Below are positions 1-6,007 of a DNA stretch of 6,262 bases, in pieces; the stretch's first letter is position 1, and each line of letters starts with the position of its first letter. Under the pieces are notes generated by a model. It searched no databases and was not told the DNA's origin. It was given only the letters and a program-made list of their open reading frames with translations. Origin of the DNA: an uncultured Prevotella sp. (lineage in GTDB: Bacteria; Bacteroidota; Bacteroidia; Bacteroidales; Bacteroidaceae); the NCBI GenBank assembly GCA_902497035.1, contig CABVDL010000124.1:1-6262 (forward strand), read 5' to 3'. The position numbers were made by a program, and so were the translations under genes.

Positions 1-55
1 ACCCGTGACCTCCTGCGTGACAGGCAGGCATTCTAACCAACTGAACTAACGCACC
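1..55 (-). tRNA. tRNA-Asp (GTC), 3' part beyond the window
   Basis: This is the third transcribed copy of a tandem tRNA-Asp array, and its 3' end lies beyond the left edge. The visible part matches the two complete copies base for base: acceptor 5' strand, D arm with G18-G19, anticodon stem CCTGC/GCAGG and anticodon GTC at 19-21. It stops at T-loop position 54, so the unusual base 55 of the other copies cannot be read here. It is an intact gene cut by the window, not a visible pseudogene. Confidence 0.93.
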
Positions 56-80
56 ATGCGAAGTTCAAACTGAGGCTCAG

Positions 81-157
81 TGGCGGTGCGTACGGGACTC
101 GGACCCGTGACCTCCTGCGTGACAGGCAGGCATTCTAACCAACTGAACTAACGCACC
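81..157 (-). tRNA. tRNA-Asp (GTC), complete, with encoded CCA
   Basis: This 77-nt gene folds as a full cloverleaf. The acceptor stem GGTGCGT/ACGCACC has seven Watson-Crick pairs. The D stem is GTTC/GAAT with one G-T pair, the D loop holds G18-G19, the anticodon stem is CCTGC/GCAGG and the T stem is ACGGG/CCCGT. The anticodon GTC at 121-123 reads Asp codons GAC and GAU. Discriminator G73 is the usual aspartate identity base, and CCA is encoded. The T loop reads TCCGAGT, so position 55 (base 102) is C where nearly all elongator tRNAs have U (pseudouridine). The copy is separated by 25-nt spacers from the copies on both sides and is probably processed from one shared transcript. Confidence 0.97.
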
Positions 158-182
158 ATGCGAAGTTCAAACTGAGGCTCAG

Positions 183-259
183 TGGCGGTGCGTACGGGAC
201 TCGGACCCGTGACCTCCTGCGTGACAGGCAGGCATTCTAACCAACTGAACTAACGCACC
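183..259 (-). tRNA. tRNA-Asp (GTC), complete, first of the array
   Basis: This is the promoter-proximal copy and is identical to the complete copy 102 bp downstream. The anticodon GTC is at 223-225, CCA is encoded, the discriminator is G73 and the T loop is TCCGAGT with C at position 55 (base 204). Its 5' flank differs from the spacers between copies, which marks it as the first member. The promoter box TACCTTTG at 290-297 places transcription start roughly 20-25 nt upstream of the mature 5' end, a short leader that RNase P would remove. Confidence 0.97.
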
Positions 260-289
260 CTATGATGCCTCTGCTTCGAATTGCGACTG

Positions 290-321
290 CAAAGGTAGTC
301 AAATTCTATCACTTGAACAAA
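290..321 (-). promoter_or_regulatory. Bacteroidetes-type promoter of the tRNA-Asp array
   Basis: On the minus strand the -7 box TACCTTTG (290-297) matches TAnnTTTG exactly. A TTTG (318-321) lies 20 bp upstream, at the -33 position. Both elements and their spacing fit the known consensus of the Bacteroidetes primary sigma factor. The -33 box lies inside the last codons of the acetyltransferase gene, and the -7 box starts two bases beyond its stop codon. I see no terminator between them, so some operon transcription may also run into the tRNAs. Confidence 0.8.
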
Positions 322-865
322 CTTTTTCCCGTCTTTTTACAAAAAAATACAGCATAACCGCATCGTGGAAGTTTTCACCGTCTGACAGCCAGTCTTTCAG
401 CACTGCTCCACGATGAAAACCGCTGTCCTCGAAACTGCGGATACAGGCCGCATTGTCGAGACGGGCTATGGCGTAGAGCTGATGAAGATGAAGCACATCG
501 CGCGCATAGGCGGTCAGGTCGCGCAATACAGCCTGCCCATACCCCAGGTCACGGTAACGGCGTGAGATGACGATACCCACCTCGGCCCGAAGGTGCTGGG
601 GGTTGAAATTGAACATGTCGACAATGCCCACCACGTCGCCGTCTCCGTTGTTCACCATCAGCCGCACCTGCTTGTCGGTGTAGATGTCGCCCGTAACCGA
701 GGAGATGTATTCGCGCAGGAAAAACCGCGAATAAGGCATATTCGTCGTTCCGTTTTCCCACAGCTCACGGTCGTTCTCGACGGAATAGAGCAGATCGAGG
801 TCCTCCGGTTCCATGGCACGGAGCCGGACTTTAGGAAGCGGATGATGAAAGGATGAATGACACAT
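299..865 (-). CDS. GNAT-family N-acetyltransferase (RimJ/SpeG-like)
   Basis: A 188-aa cytoplasmic acetyl-CoA-dependent N-acetyltransferase. The fold opens with the typical first strand VRLRAMEPEDL (13-23). The central strand LRAEVGIVIS (92-101) leads into the acetyl-CoA pyrophosphate loop RDLGYG (105-110), a Q/R-x-x-G-x-G motif. The C-terminal signature is N138-x-A-C-I-R-S-F-E-D-S-G-F150. The layout resembles the RimJ/RimL and spermidine acetyltransferase (SpeG) branch, but the substrate cannot be read from sequence. The ATG at 865 is chosen because the later ATG at 814 would remove the first strand. No Shine-Dalgarno is visible. It follows the glycosyltransferase by 46 bp and is probably the last gene of the operon. 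A role in modifying a sugar amine or a protein N-terminus would be a guess. Confidence 0.88.
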   Translation of the reverse strand: MCHSSFHHPLPKVRLRAMEPEDLDLLYSVENDRELWENGTTNMPYSRFFLREYISSVTGDIYTDKQVRLMVNNGDGDVVGIVDMFNFNPQHLRAEVGIVISRRYRDLGYGQAVLRDLTAYARDVLHLHQLYAIARLDNAACIRSFEDSGFHRGAVLKDWLSDGENFHDAVMLYFFVKRREKVCSSDRI

Positions 866-911
866 GACTGAATGCTATTGATTATTTCTCGCGATGACGA
901 GCCGTCTCACA

Positions 912-2096
912 CTATTCATACAGCAGCACCTCGCGCGGCGCAATGACCATATTGCGGTCGGGATAATAAAACGCAACCTGAAAGCGGTGGCTGCTGGCGG
1001 ACATAAGCTCTAAAATCTCCTCGTACGAATAGGCCGTCACATCATAGACCACGTAGGCTGTCTGCCCGGCCGCAACGGCCCTGTCATCCGGCTTGACATC
1101 TTTGTTGGCATCGTGGAACTCAGCCCACAGGCCACTGTGACGCACAAGGTCCTGACTGGCTTTCAGATGGGCCGGAGCCACGAAAAACACAAACAGCGCG
1201 TCGTCGAGACGCTGATTGCCGACGAAGCCGAGCACGCGGCGAATATGGTGGCACAACATCGAGCACAGCGCGAGCATCGCCTTGAAATAGATGGCTGTCT
1301 TGATGGGAAAGGACAGCAGCCAACTCAGATGGCCGAAATGCTTGCGGAAGAAGATGAGCATCGACTCATAGAACACATGGACATAGCGGAAACTCGACTT
1401 CTTGGTACTCTCTCCCTTGTAGTGAAGAATCTTCGTGGGCAGGTACCAGTTGTGCCAGCCGCCCTTAAGCAGACGGTAGCTCAGGTCGATGTCCTCTCCA
1501 TACATAAAGAAGTCCTCGTCGAGCAGCCCCACCTCGTCCAAGGCTTTTCGTCGCAGCAGGCAAAAGGCACCGCTGACTATATCGATTGGCACGGGCTGGT
1601 CCCAGGGCAGGTAGCCCATGTAGTATTTGCCCAGACGGCGGTTGCGCGGAAAACGGGCGCACAGGCCGGACATTTTGTAGAACGCGGTGAGCGGCGTGGG
1701 TATGCCACGGCGTGACTCCATCGCGTCACCGCCATCGTCCTTCAGCATACGCACACCCACGGCTCCGGCATCCGGATGACTGTCCATGAAGGTCACGGCA
1801 CCAAGAAGCGAATGCTCGCCCACGACAGTATCGGGATTAAGCAGCAGCACGTACTCGCCCGTGCTCTGGTGAATGGCACGGTTGTTGGCTTTGGCAAAGC
1901 CTATATTGTGGCTGCCCGAGATGAAGCTGACTTTAGGAAAGCGCGACGAGAGGTAAGCCACGCTGTCGTCGCGGGAGTGGTTGTCGAACACGATAACCTC
2001 TGCGTCGAGACCCACCGTGGCCTTCTCCACGGCAAGGAGGCACTGTTCCAGATAGTACCTCACATTATAGCTGACGATGATGACGGACAGTTTCAA
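912..2096 (-). CDS. Family 2 glycosyltransferase (rhamnosyltransferase-like)
   Basis: A 394-aa enzyme expected to move a sugar from a nucleotide donor to a cell-surface glycan or lipid-linked acceptor at the inner membrane face. The GT-A fold starts at once with MKLSVIIVSYN (1-11). D38-N39 fits the donor-binding strand, NPDT (87-90) is the DxD-like metal site, GAFCLLRR (176-183) is the acceptor-side strand, and Y199-G-E-D-I-D204 holds the likely catalytic acid, followed by H225. This pattern is that of the WbbL/RfbF-like GT2 group. A hydrophobic stretch at about 257-284 may anchor it to the membrane. Residues 293-394 form an extra domain of uncertain nature. The start codon is TTG, overlapping the upstream stop as TTGA. 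No ATG fits the N-terminus, which is canonical with this start. Donor and acceptor are unknown. Confidence 0.92.
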   Translation of the reverse strand: MKLSVIIVSYNVRYYLEQCLLAVEKATVGLDAEVIVFDNHSRDDSVAYLSSRFPKVSFISGSHNIGFAKANNRAIHQSTGEYVLLLNPDTVVGEHSLLGAVTFMDSHPDAGAVGVRMLKDDGGDAMESRRGIPTPLTAFYKMSGLCARFPRNRRLGKYYMGYLPWDQPVPIDIVSGAFCLLRRKALDEVGLLDEDFFMYGEDIDLSYRLLKGGWHNWYLPTKILHYKGESTKKSSFRYVHVFYESMLIFFRKHFGHLSWLLSFPIKTAIYFKAMLALCSMLCHHIRRVLGFVGNQRLDDALFVFFVAPAHLKASQDLVRHSGLWAEFHDANKDVKPDDRAVAAGQTAYVVYDVTAYSYEEILELMSASSHRFQVAFYYPDRNMVIAPREVLLYE

Positions 2097-2554
2097 GGCG
2101 TAGTCTGATTTCCCTTTGTGTTATGTCTGTTGCCGGTCAGTCCGCCCTCGTCCTCACAGCGGCGGCGCGAGGGATAGACAAACACCATGCACAGCAGCAG
2201 GATGATGGCCATGTAGCCAAAGGCGACATTCATAAACTGATAATAAAGAAAGGTGTTGACCAGCATCGGCAACGTGAGCATGACCAGGCGCACGCTGCCA
2301 TACCTGAGCAGTGCCCGGAGGGGACTGGCCATAAAGCGGCGCCTGACGAAGCCAAACTTGAACAGGCGCAGCGCAATGGGAATGAGACAGATGGTCAACA
2401 GTTCCATCACGATGGCCGAATAGTATTCAGTTATCTTTGAGTCCTGCCAGGCTGCCGGGAGCAAGACCTCGTTCTCATAAAGAACGATGATGACGAGGCA
2501 GGCGGCAACGGGAAGCCAGAACTGCATTAGAAGCTTTTTTTGAATAGTCTGCAT
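2093..2554 (-). CDS. Four-helix inner-membrane protein of unknown function
   Basis: A 153-aa protein that I do not recognise as a named family. Four hydrophobic segments are visible at about 12-28, 46-66, 86-106 and 108-128. A basic loop (R71-R73 to R84) lies between helices 2 and 3, and a hydrophilic C-terminal tail (129-153) begins with PSRRR. By the positive-inside rule the basic loop and tail probably face the cytoplasm. The ATG at 2554 is used; a second ATG at 2527 would also keep the first helix. It begins 54 bp after recR and overlaps the glycosyltransferase start by four bases, so the two are probably translationally coupled. A role as membrane partner of that glycosyltransferase is inferred from position alone. 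Confidence 0.8.
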   Translation of the reverse strand: MQTIQKKLLMQFWLPVAACLVIIVLYENEVLLPAAWQDSKITEYYSAIVMELLTICLIPIALRLFKFGFVRRRFMASPLRALLRYGSVRLVMLTLPMLVNTFLYYQFMNVAFGYMAIILLLCMVFVYPSRRRCEDEGGLTGNRHNTKGNQTTP

Positions 2555-2608
2555 GGGATATAATTTCGGTGGTATATAACAGCGGCTACCTTATTCTACA
2601 GGAGTGGC

Positions 2609-3214
2609 TTAATCTATTGGGGTGCGGTTGACAATCGACCGGCCAAGCGTCACCTCGTCGGTGTATTCAAGCTCGTTGCCTACCGAGATGCCACGTGAGA
2701 TGACGGTCACCTTGACACCGTAGGGCTTGAGCCGACGCGAGATGTAGAAATTGGTGGTGTCCCCCTCCATCGTACTGCTCAGTGCCAGCACCACCTCACT
2801 GATGCCGCCATGAGCCACACGCTCGACGAGAGAGTCAATCTGCAGGTCGCCCGGGCCTATACCGTCCATCGGCGAGATGATGCCGCCCAACACATGGTAA
2901 AGGCCACGGTAGGCCTGCGTGTTCTCCACCGCCATCACGTCCTGCACGTTCTCTACCACACAAACGGTGGTGCGGTCGCGCCGGGGATCGGCACAGATGG
3001 GACAGACATCGGTGTCGCTGATGTTGTGGCACACGCGGCAGTACTTGATGTCCTTGCGCACATGCTCAATGGCCGAGGCAAACTGCTCCGACGCGGCAAC
3101 AGGCTGACGCAACAGGTGAAGCACCAGGCGCAAGGCAGTCTTGCGCCCTATGCCGGGCAGTTTGCTGAACTCGCCTACGGCCCTTTCAAGCAAGGCCGAC
3201 GGATATTGTTCCAT
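2609..3214 (-). CDS. recR: Recombination mediator protein RecR
   Basis: RecR (201 aa, full family length) acts with RecO, and RecF where present, to load RecA on SSB-coated single-stranded DNA at gaps. Domains follow the family order. A helix-hairpin-helix is centred on LPGIGRKTALRL (19-30). A four-cysteine zinc finger has C59, C62, C71 and C74. The Toprim domain begins at VCVVEN (84-89) with E88 as its conserved acidic residue. The conserved C-terminal block ISVGNELEYTDEVTLGRSI ends near residue 195. ATG at 3214 shares its first base with the upstream stop codon (TGATG), suggesting translational coupling. No promoter is visible directly before it, so it is probably co-transcribed with the transporter and barrel genes. 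Stop is TAA. Confidence 0.97.
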   Translation of the reverse strand: MEQYPSALLERAVGEFSKLPGIGRKTALRLVLHLLRQPVAASEQFASAIEHVRKDIKYCRVCHNISDTDVCPICADPRRDRTTVCVVENVQDVMAVENTQAYRGLYHVLGGIISPMDGIGPGDLQIDSLVERVAHGGISEVVLALSSTMEGDTTNFYISRRLKPYGVKVTVISRGISVGNELEYTDEVTLGRSIVNRTPID

Positions 3215-3711
3215 CAGTCCTTGCCGAGATATATGCCGATGCCTATCTGCAGGCCGATGGTGCTGTAGTCAGAATGACGCTTGAAGCTCTGCTGATAGTA
3301 GATGCTCGGCTCGATGGTCACCGAGTGGTTGATGAAGAAAGCATAGCCGACCTCAATGCCGGGCATCAGATCGTTGTAGTTGCTGTTGGCGTGGACAAAC
3401 TTCGCATTGGCACCCAAGAAAATGCCATTCTGAGTGATGTAGTAGCGGCCGCCGGCACCCACGTGGAAGTAGTCGTCGGCATTCTTGCCGGCATGGTCGA
3501 AGCCTGCCGTCCCGTAAAGCAAAAGATTGTCGGCCACAAAGCAGCCAGCCTTGCCGGAAACGCCGAAGCTCAGTTCCTTGCTGCCATTATAACTGAGGTC
3601 CAGTCCGGAAAGGGAGGCACCGACGTATTTCTTGCCTTGTTCAAACTGAGCGCTGGCCGTCAATGTAATCACCAGCGCGGCGAAGAGCATGAGAAGTTTT
3701 TTCATAATCAT
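3214..3711 (-). CDS. Small outer-membrane beta-barrel protein
   Basis: A 165-aa exported protein. Residues 1-21 form a signal peptide: MIMKK, a hydrophobic core, then ASA before Q22 as the signal peptidase I site. The mature part is a run of alternating polar/nonpolar strands rich in Gly and aromatics (for example LLLYGTAGF, HVGAGGRYYI, IGLQIGIGIYLG), fitting an eight-stranded OmpA/OmpW-like barrel, a common small-porin type in Bacteroidetes. The last residues (IGIYLGKD) do not end in the classical terminal aromatic. ATG at 3711 and ATG at 3705 are both possible and differ by two residues. It lies 25 bp after the transporter and its stop overlaps the recR start. Ligand or pore function is unknown. 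Confidence 0.83.
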   Translation of the reverse strand: MIMKKLLMLFAALVITLTASAQFEQGKKYVGASLSGLDLSYNGSKELSFGVSGKAGCFVADNLLLYGTAGFDHAGKNADDYFHVGAGGRYYITQNGIFLGANAKFVHANSNYNDLMPGIEVGYAFFINHSVTIEPSIYYQQSFKRHSDYSTIGLQIGIGIYLGKD

Positions 3712-3736
3712 TATCTGTTAATAATTCAATTGTCAT

Positions 3737-5248
3737 TTATTGTCTATTGGCAATGCCTTGTTTGCGGTACCAGGCAAAGAACCAGACGCAGGCTACCACG
3801 CATACCACGCACGCGCCAATGTAGCTCACGGCGCTGCCAAGATTGAACGCCATGGGCGAGACGAGCAAGAACGTGGAGCATACGACGGTCATAAACACGG
3901 ACGGAATGAGCGTGACGATGAACGGTTTCTTCTGTTGCACAAGATACACCGTGATGGTCCATAGGGTGAAGATGGCCAGCGTCTGGTTGCTCCAACCAAA
4001 CCACTGCCAGATAGTATTGAAACCATCAGGATTGGTCTCCTGCCAGACCAACAAGCCTGTAGCGGCAACGAACATCGGAATGGCGATGAGCAGGCGGCTG
4101 CGCAACGGACGCTGCGACAGGTGCAAAGCATCGGCAATGATGAGCCGCGCGCTGCGGAAAGCGGTATCCCCGCTGGTGATGGGGGCTGCCACCACACCGA
4201 TGATGGCCAGCGCACCGCCGAAGAGGCCCAGCCATCCCGTGCAAACCTGCTGCACGACGGTGGGGGCTGTGAAGTATTGAATCAACGTCTTGCCACCCTG
4301 GCTCTGCGCCATGAAGTCGTTGAGGGTCTTGGCATCGACCACCTCACGCCATCCACCATAATAGAAGAAATACATGGAGACGGAAGCCCAAATGAGGGCG
4401 ACAATGCCTTCGGTAATCATGGCACCGTAGAAAATGCGACGGCCCATGCGCTCACTCTTGATGCAACGAGCCATGAGCGGACTCTGCGTGCCGTGGAAGC
4501 CACTGATGGCTCCGCAGGCAATTGTAAGGAAAAGGCAGGGGAACAGTGGGTTCTTCTCCATATATGGCGTTATGCCCAAAAGCGGCTGCGACTGGGCGGC
4601 ACGCACGTCACTCCAAACCTCAGGAAGGGCCGGCATCTTGACAAAGAGCACCACCATCAGGGCAACAGCCATGAACAGCATGGCAAAGGCAAAGAACGGA
4701 TAGATGCGGCCGATAATCTTATCTATCGGAAGAAGTGTGGCAAGGATATAATAAACGAAAATGACTATTACCCAACCCATTGTGGTCCAGCCAAAGGAGT
4801 TGAGCACCAGGGCAGGACTATAGACGAACACTACGCCTACCATCATCAGCAAAAATACCGAAAACACAAGCATGACGTGCTTTGCCTTTAGGCCGAGATA
4901 GTCGCCGACAAGCTCAGGAAGATTGCAACCGTTGTGGCGCACGCTCAACATGCCGGAGAAATAGTCGTGCACCGAACCGGCAAAGATGCAGCCAAAGACA
5001 ATCCATAAATAAGCCGCCGGACCGTACCATGCCCCCATGATGGCTCCAAAGATAGGGCCCGTGCCGGCAATATTCAGGAATTGTATCATATATACTTTCC
5101 AAGCCGGTAATGCTATATAGTCAACGCCATCGGCATTGGCAATGGCCGGGGTAGGACGGTCATCGGGTTGGAAAATGTGCTCAACGACCTTGCCATAAAC
5201 CAGGTAGCCAAGCACGAGAAGCAAAAGAGATACTGCAAAAGAAATCAT
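3737..5248 (-). CDS. cstA: CstA-family carbon starvation transporter, short form
   Basis: A polytopic inner-membrane transporter of 503 aa. E. coli members CstA and BtsT, which take up peptides or pyruvate, are about 700 aa, so this is the shorter form. Family marks (numbered from this start) are FLNIAGTGPIFGAIMGA (57-73), GSVHDYFSGMLSVRH, GAISGFHGTQSP (246-257), APITSGDTAFRSAR and WFGWSNQTLA (416-425). About a dozen hydrophobic segments are visible, although individual ends are uncertain. An in-frame TTG at 5278 would add ten residues but lies inside the TAAGTTTG promoter box, so ATG at 5248 is preferred. Translation would then begin with MISFAVSLLLLVLGYLVYGK, a normal family N-terminus. It is the first gene of the operon. 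Substrate (peptide or pyruvate) cannot be told from sequence. Confidence 0.93.
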   Translation of the reverse strand: MISFAVSLLLLVLGYLVYGKVVEHIFQPDDRPTPAIANADGVDYIALPAWKVYMIQFLNIAGTGPIFGAIMGAWYGPAAYLWIVFGCIFAGSVHDYFSGMLSVRHNGCNLPELVGDYLGLKAKHVMLVFSVFLLMMVGVVFVYSPALVLNSFGWTTMGWVIVIFVYYILATLLPIDKIIGRIYPFFAFAMLFMAVALMVVLFVKMPALPEVWSDVRAAQSQPLLGITPYMEKNPLFPCLFLTIACGAISGFHGTQSPLMARCIKSERMGRRIFYGAMITEGIVALIWASVSMYFFYYGGWREVVDAKTLNDFMAQSQGGKTLIQYFTAPTVVQQVCTGWLGLFGGALAIIGVVAAPITSGDTAFRSARLIIADALHLSQRPLRSRLLIAIPMFVAATGLLVWQETNPDGFNTIWQWFGWSNQTLAIFTLWTITVYLVQQKKPFIVTLIPSVFMTVVCSTFLLVSPMAFNLGSAVSYIGACVVCVVACVWFFAWYRKQGIANRQ

Positions 5249-5275
5249 CTTTACATAATGTTTAAAAGCTATCTG

Positions 5276-5306
5276 CAAACTTACGACTTTTTTTTCAATT
5301 AGTCAG
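5276..5306 (-). promoter_or_regulatory. Probable promoter of the cstA-recR-glycosyltransferase operon
   Basis: TAAGTTTG on the minus strand (5276-5283) matches the Bacteroidetes -7 box TAnnTTTG exactly. The -33 element is weak: at a 20-bp spacing the bases are CTG (5304-5306) instead of TTG. Transcription would start near 5269, giving a leader of roughly 20 nt before ATG 5248. A poor -33 box may mean a regulated promoter, but no operator is evident. Confidence 0.55.
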
Positions 5307-5317
5307 CAGATAGATTA

Positions 5318-5344
5318 AAAACTTTACGTGAAGCAATAAGTTTT
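5318..5344 (-). terminator. Weak candidate terminator after the SLT gene
   Basis: On the minus strand an AAAACTT/AAGTTTT stem (seven pairs, 13-nt loop) is followed by a run of T, eight bases past the SLT stop. The stem is entirely A-T apart from one pair, so it is thermodynamically weak. It could reduce read-through into the cstA promoter. Confidence 0.25.
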
Positions 5345-5352
5345 ACAGCGGC

Positions 5353-5796
5353 TCAGCCTTTTCTCATGGCTCGCATCACCTTTTCGTAATAGCGTTGCGT
5401 TCGACTGACGCTGTAATGCATACCGCCATTCCATGATCGGATAGCCCGCTCAATGCTGTTCTTTGGATTGTGAAACAACTGGATAATCTTGAACATTTCA
5501 ATTGACTTCGCCACATTAAAACGGTCTTTCAACTTGAAACGCTTCTTGCTACGACGTGATTTCAATATATTGTTGCACTCAGCCACAAGAACAGGCGTTA
5601 TCTGCAACACACCAACCGATGCGCCACACACCGCATTCGGATTTCCATTACTTTCTACCTTAATAATGGCTTTAATCACTGGATTCCAATCAAATGACGA
5701 ATCCGAGGGGTCAGCGTCATTATTTCCTGCCCCATGCAGGGGAACAAACATTAATGTTAAAACAAATAATAAAAGTCCTTTTAATAATTTCTCCAT
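5353..5796 (-). CDS. Secreted lysozyme-like protein (SLT transglycosylase fold)
   Basis: A 147-aa exported protein, probably cleaving the glycan strand of peptidoglycan in the periplasm. Residues 1-23 form a signal peptide (MEKLLKG, hydrophobic core, cut near HGAG); there is no lipobox cysteine. The SLT-type core follows: E48 in AIIKVESNGNPNAV (43-56) is the likely catalytic acid, GVLQI (62-66) matches the GxxQI motif, SWNGG (121-125) matches the usual AYNxG, and YYEKVMR (136-142) is the closing helix. Residues 78-91 are an unusually basic insert (KSRRSKKRFKLK). The protein is close to a minimal domain and lacks a cell-wall-binding module. ATG at 5796 has no clear Shine-Dalgarno. The gene appears more A+T-rich than the operon downstream. 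Activity is inferred from motifs only. Confidence 0.85.
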   Translation of the reverse strand: MEKLLKGLLLFVLTLMFVPLHGAGNNDADPSDSSFDWNPVIKAIIKVESNGNPNAVCGASVGVLQITPVLVAECNNILKSRRSKKRFKLKDRFNVAKSIEMFKIIQLFHNPKNSIERAIRSWNGGMHYSVSRTQRYYEKVMRAMRKG

Positions 5797-5916
5797 AACA
5801 ACTGCTTTATGGGACTTTGCGGCTCATGGCCACTGCGACAGTGCGATTGAGAAAATGATATTGCGCAAAGTCTCGTCCCGTTAAACATAATAGCTTGATT
5901 AGCTATCCTTAAAACA
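5797..5916 (-). other. Long, possibly structured 5' leader of the SLT gene
   Basis: This roughly 120-nt stretch lies between the inferred start of transcription and ATG 5796. It contains a 9-bp complementary pair (5864-5872 with 5813-5821) enclosing a small hairpin (CACTG-cga-CAGTG, 5831-5843), and a separate TAGCT/AGCTA hairpin (5891-5905). I do not recognise a known riboswitch. Whether the stems form or regulate anything is unproven. Confidence 0.35.
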
Positions 5917-5922
5917 ACAATG

Positions 5923-5951
5923 CAAAGTTAATAAAAATAATTGAGAATCAA
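5923..5951 (-). promoter_or_regulatory. Promoter of the SLT gene
   Basis: On the minus strand TAACTTTG (5923-5930) matches TAnnTTTG exactly and TTG (5949-5951) lies 18 bp upstream, slightly shorter than the usual 19-21. The spacer is almost all A+T. Transcription would start near 5916, leaving an untranslated leader of about 120 nt. Confidence 0.6.
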
Positions 5952-6007
5952 GAACTTTCAAGGATAAAACTGCGCCTGCTCCATTTTCTCCGCTCCTCAA
6001 TCCTACT

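Larger units (their letters stand above)
1..259 (-). repeat. Tandem tRNA-Asp array with exact 102-bp period
   Basis: The unit is a 77-nt tRNA plus a 25-nt spacer. The two spacers (56-80 and 158-182) are identical to each other, and the tRNA copies are identical where they overlap. In the transcribed sense the spacer starts with a short inverted repeat, CTGA-GCC-TCAG, just after the CCA end, which may help processing. Identical spacers point to recent amplification or continuing homogenisation, since spacers should drift faster than tRNAs. The array runs off the left edge, so the copy number is unknown. Confidence 0.95.

Noticed and set aside
1..259. Regularly spaced repeats that could suggest a CRISPR array
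   Set aside because: The repeated unit is a complete tRNA-Asp cloverleaf and the spacers are identical, the opposite of a CRISPR array.
1113..1715. 200-codon plus-strand open frame opposite the glycosyltransferase
   Set aside because: It lies wholly within the glycosyltransferase gene on the other strand, with no recognisable motif or start signals.
2555..2608. Possible separate promoter or terminator between recR and the membrane protein
   Set aside because: No TAnnTTTG box and no stem followed by T run is present in the 54-bp gap. Read-through from recR is simpler.
2897..2950. Possible unusual RecR Toprim sequence (VCVVENVQDVMAVE)
   Set aside because: This agrees with the normal RecR Toprim start, with the acidic residue and zinc finger intact, so nothing odd remains.
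3274..3846. 190-codon plus-strand open frame across the barrel gene and intergenic gap
   Set aside because: It is antisense to the signal-peptide-bearing barrel protein and the end of the transporter, with no domain evidence.
4121..4891. 256-codon plus-strand open frame opposite the CstA-like gene
   Set aside because: It is antisense to a clearly recognised transporter, its translation is rich in His, Glu and Gly without domain-like pattern, and it has no promoter. It is a shadow of the real gene.
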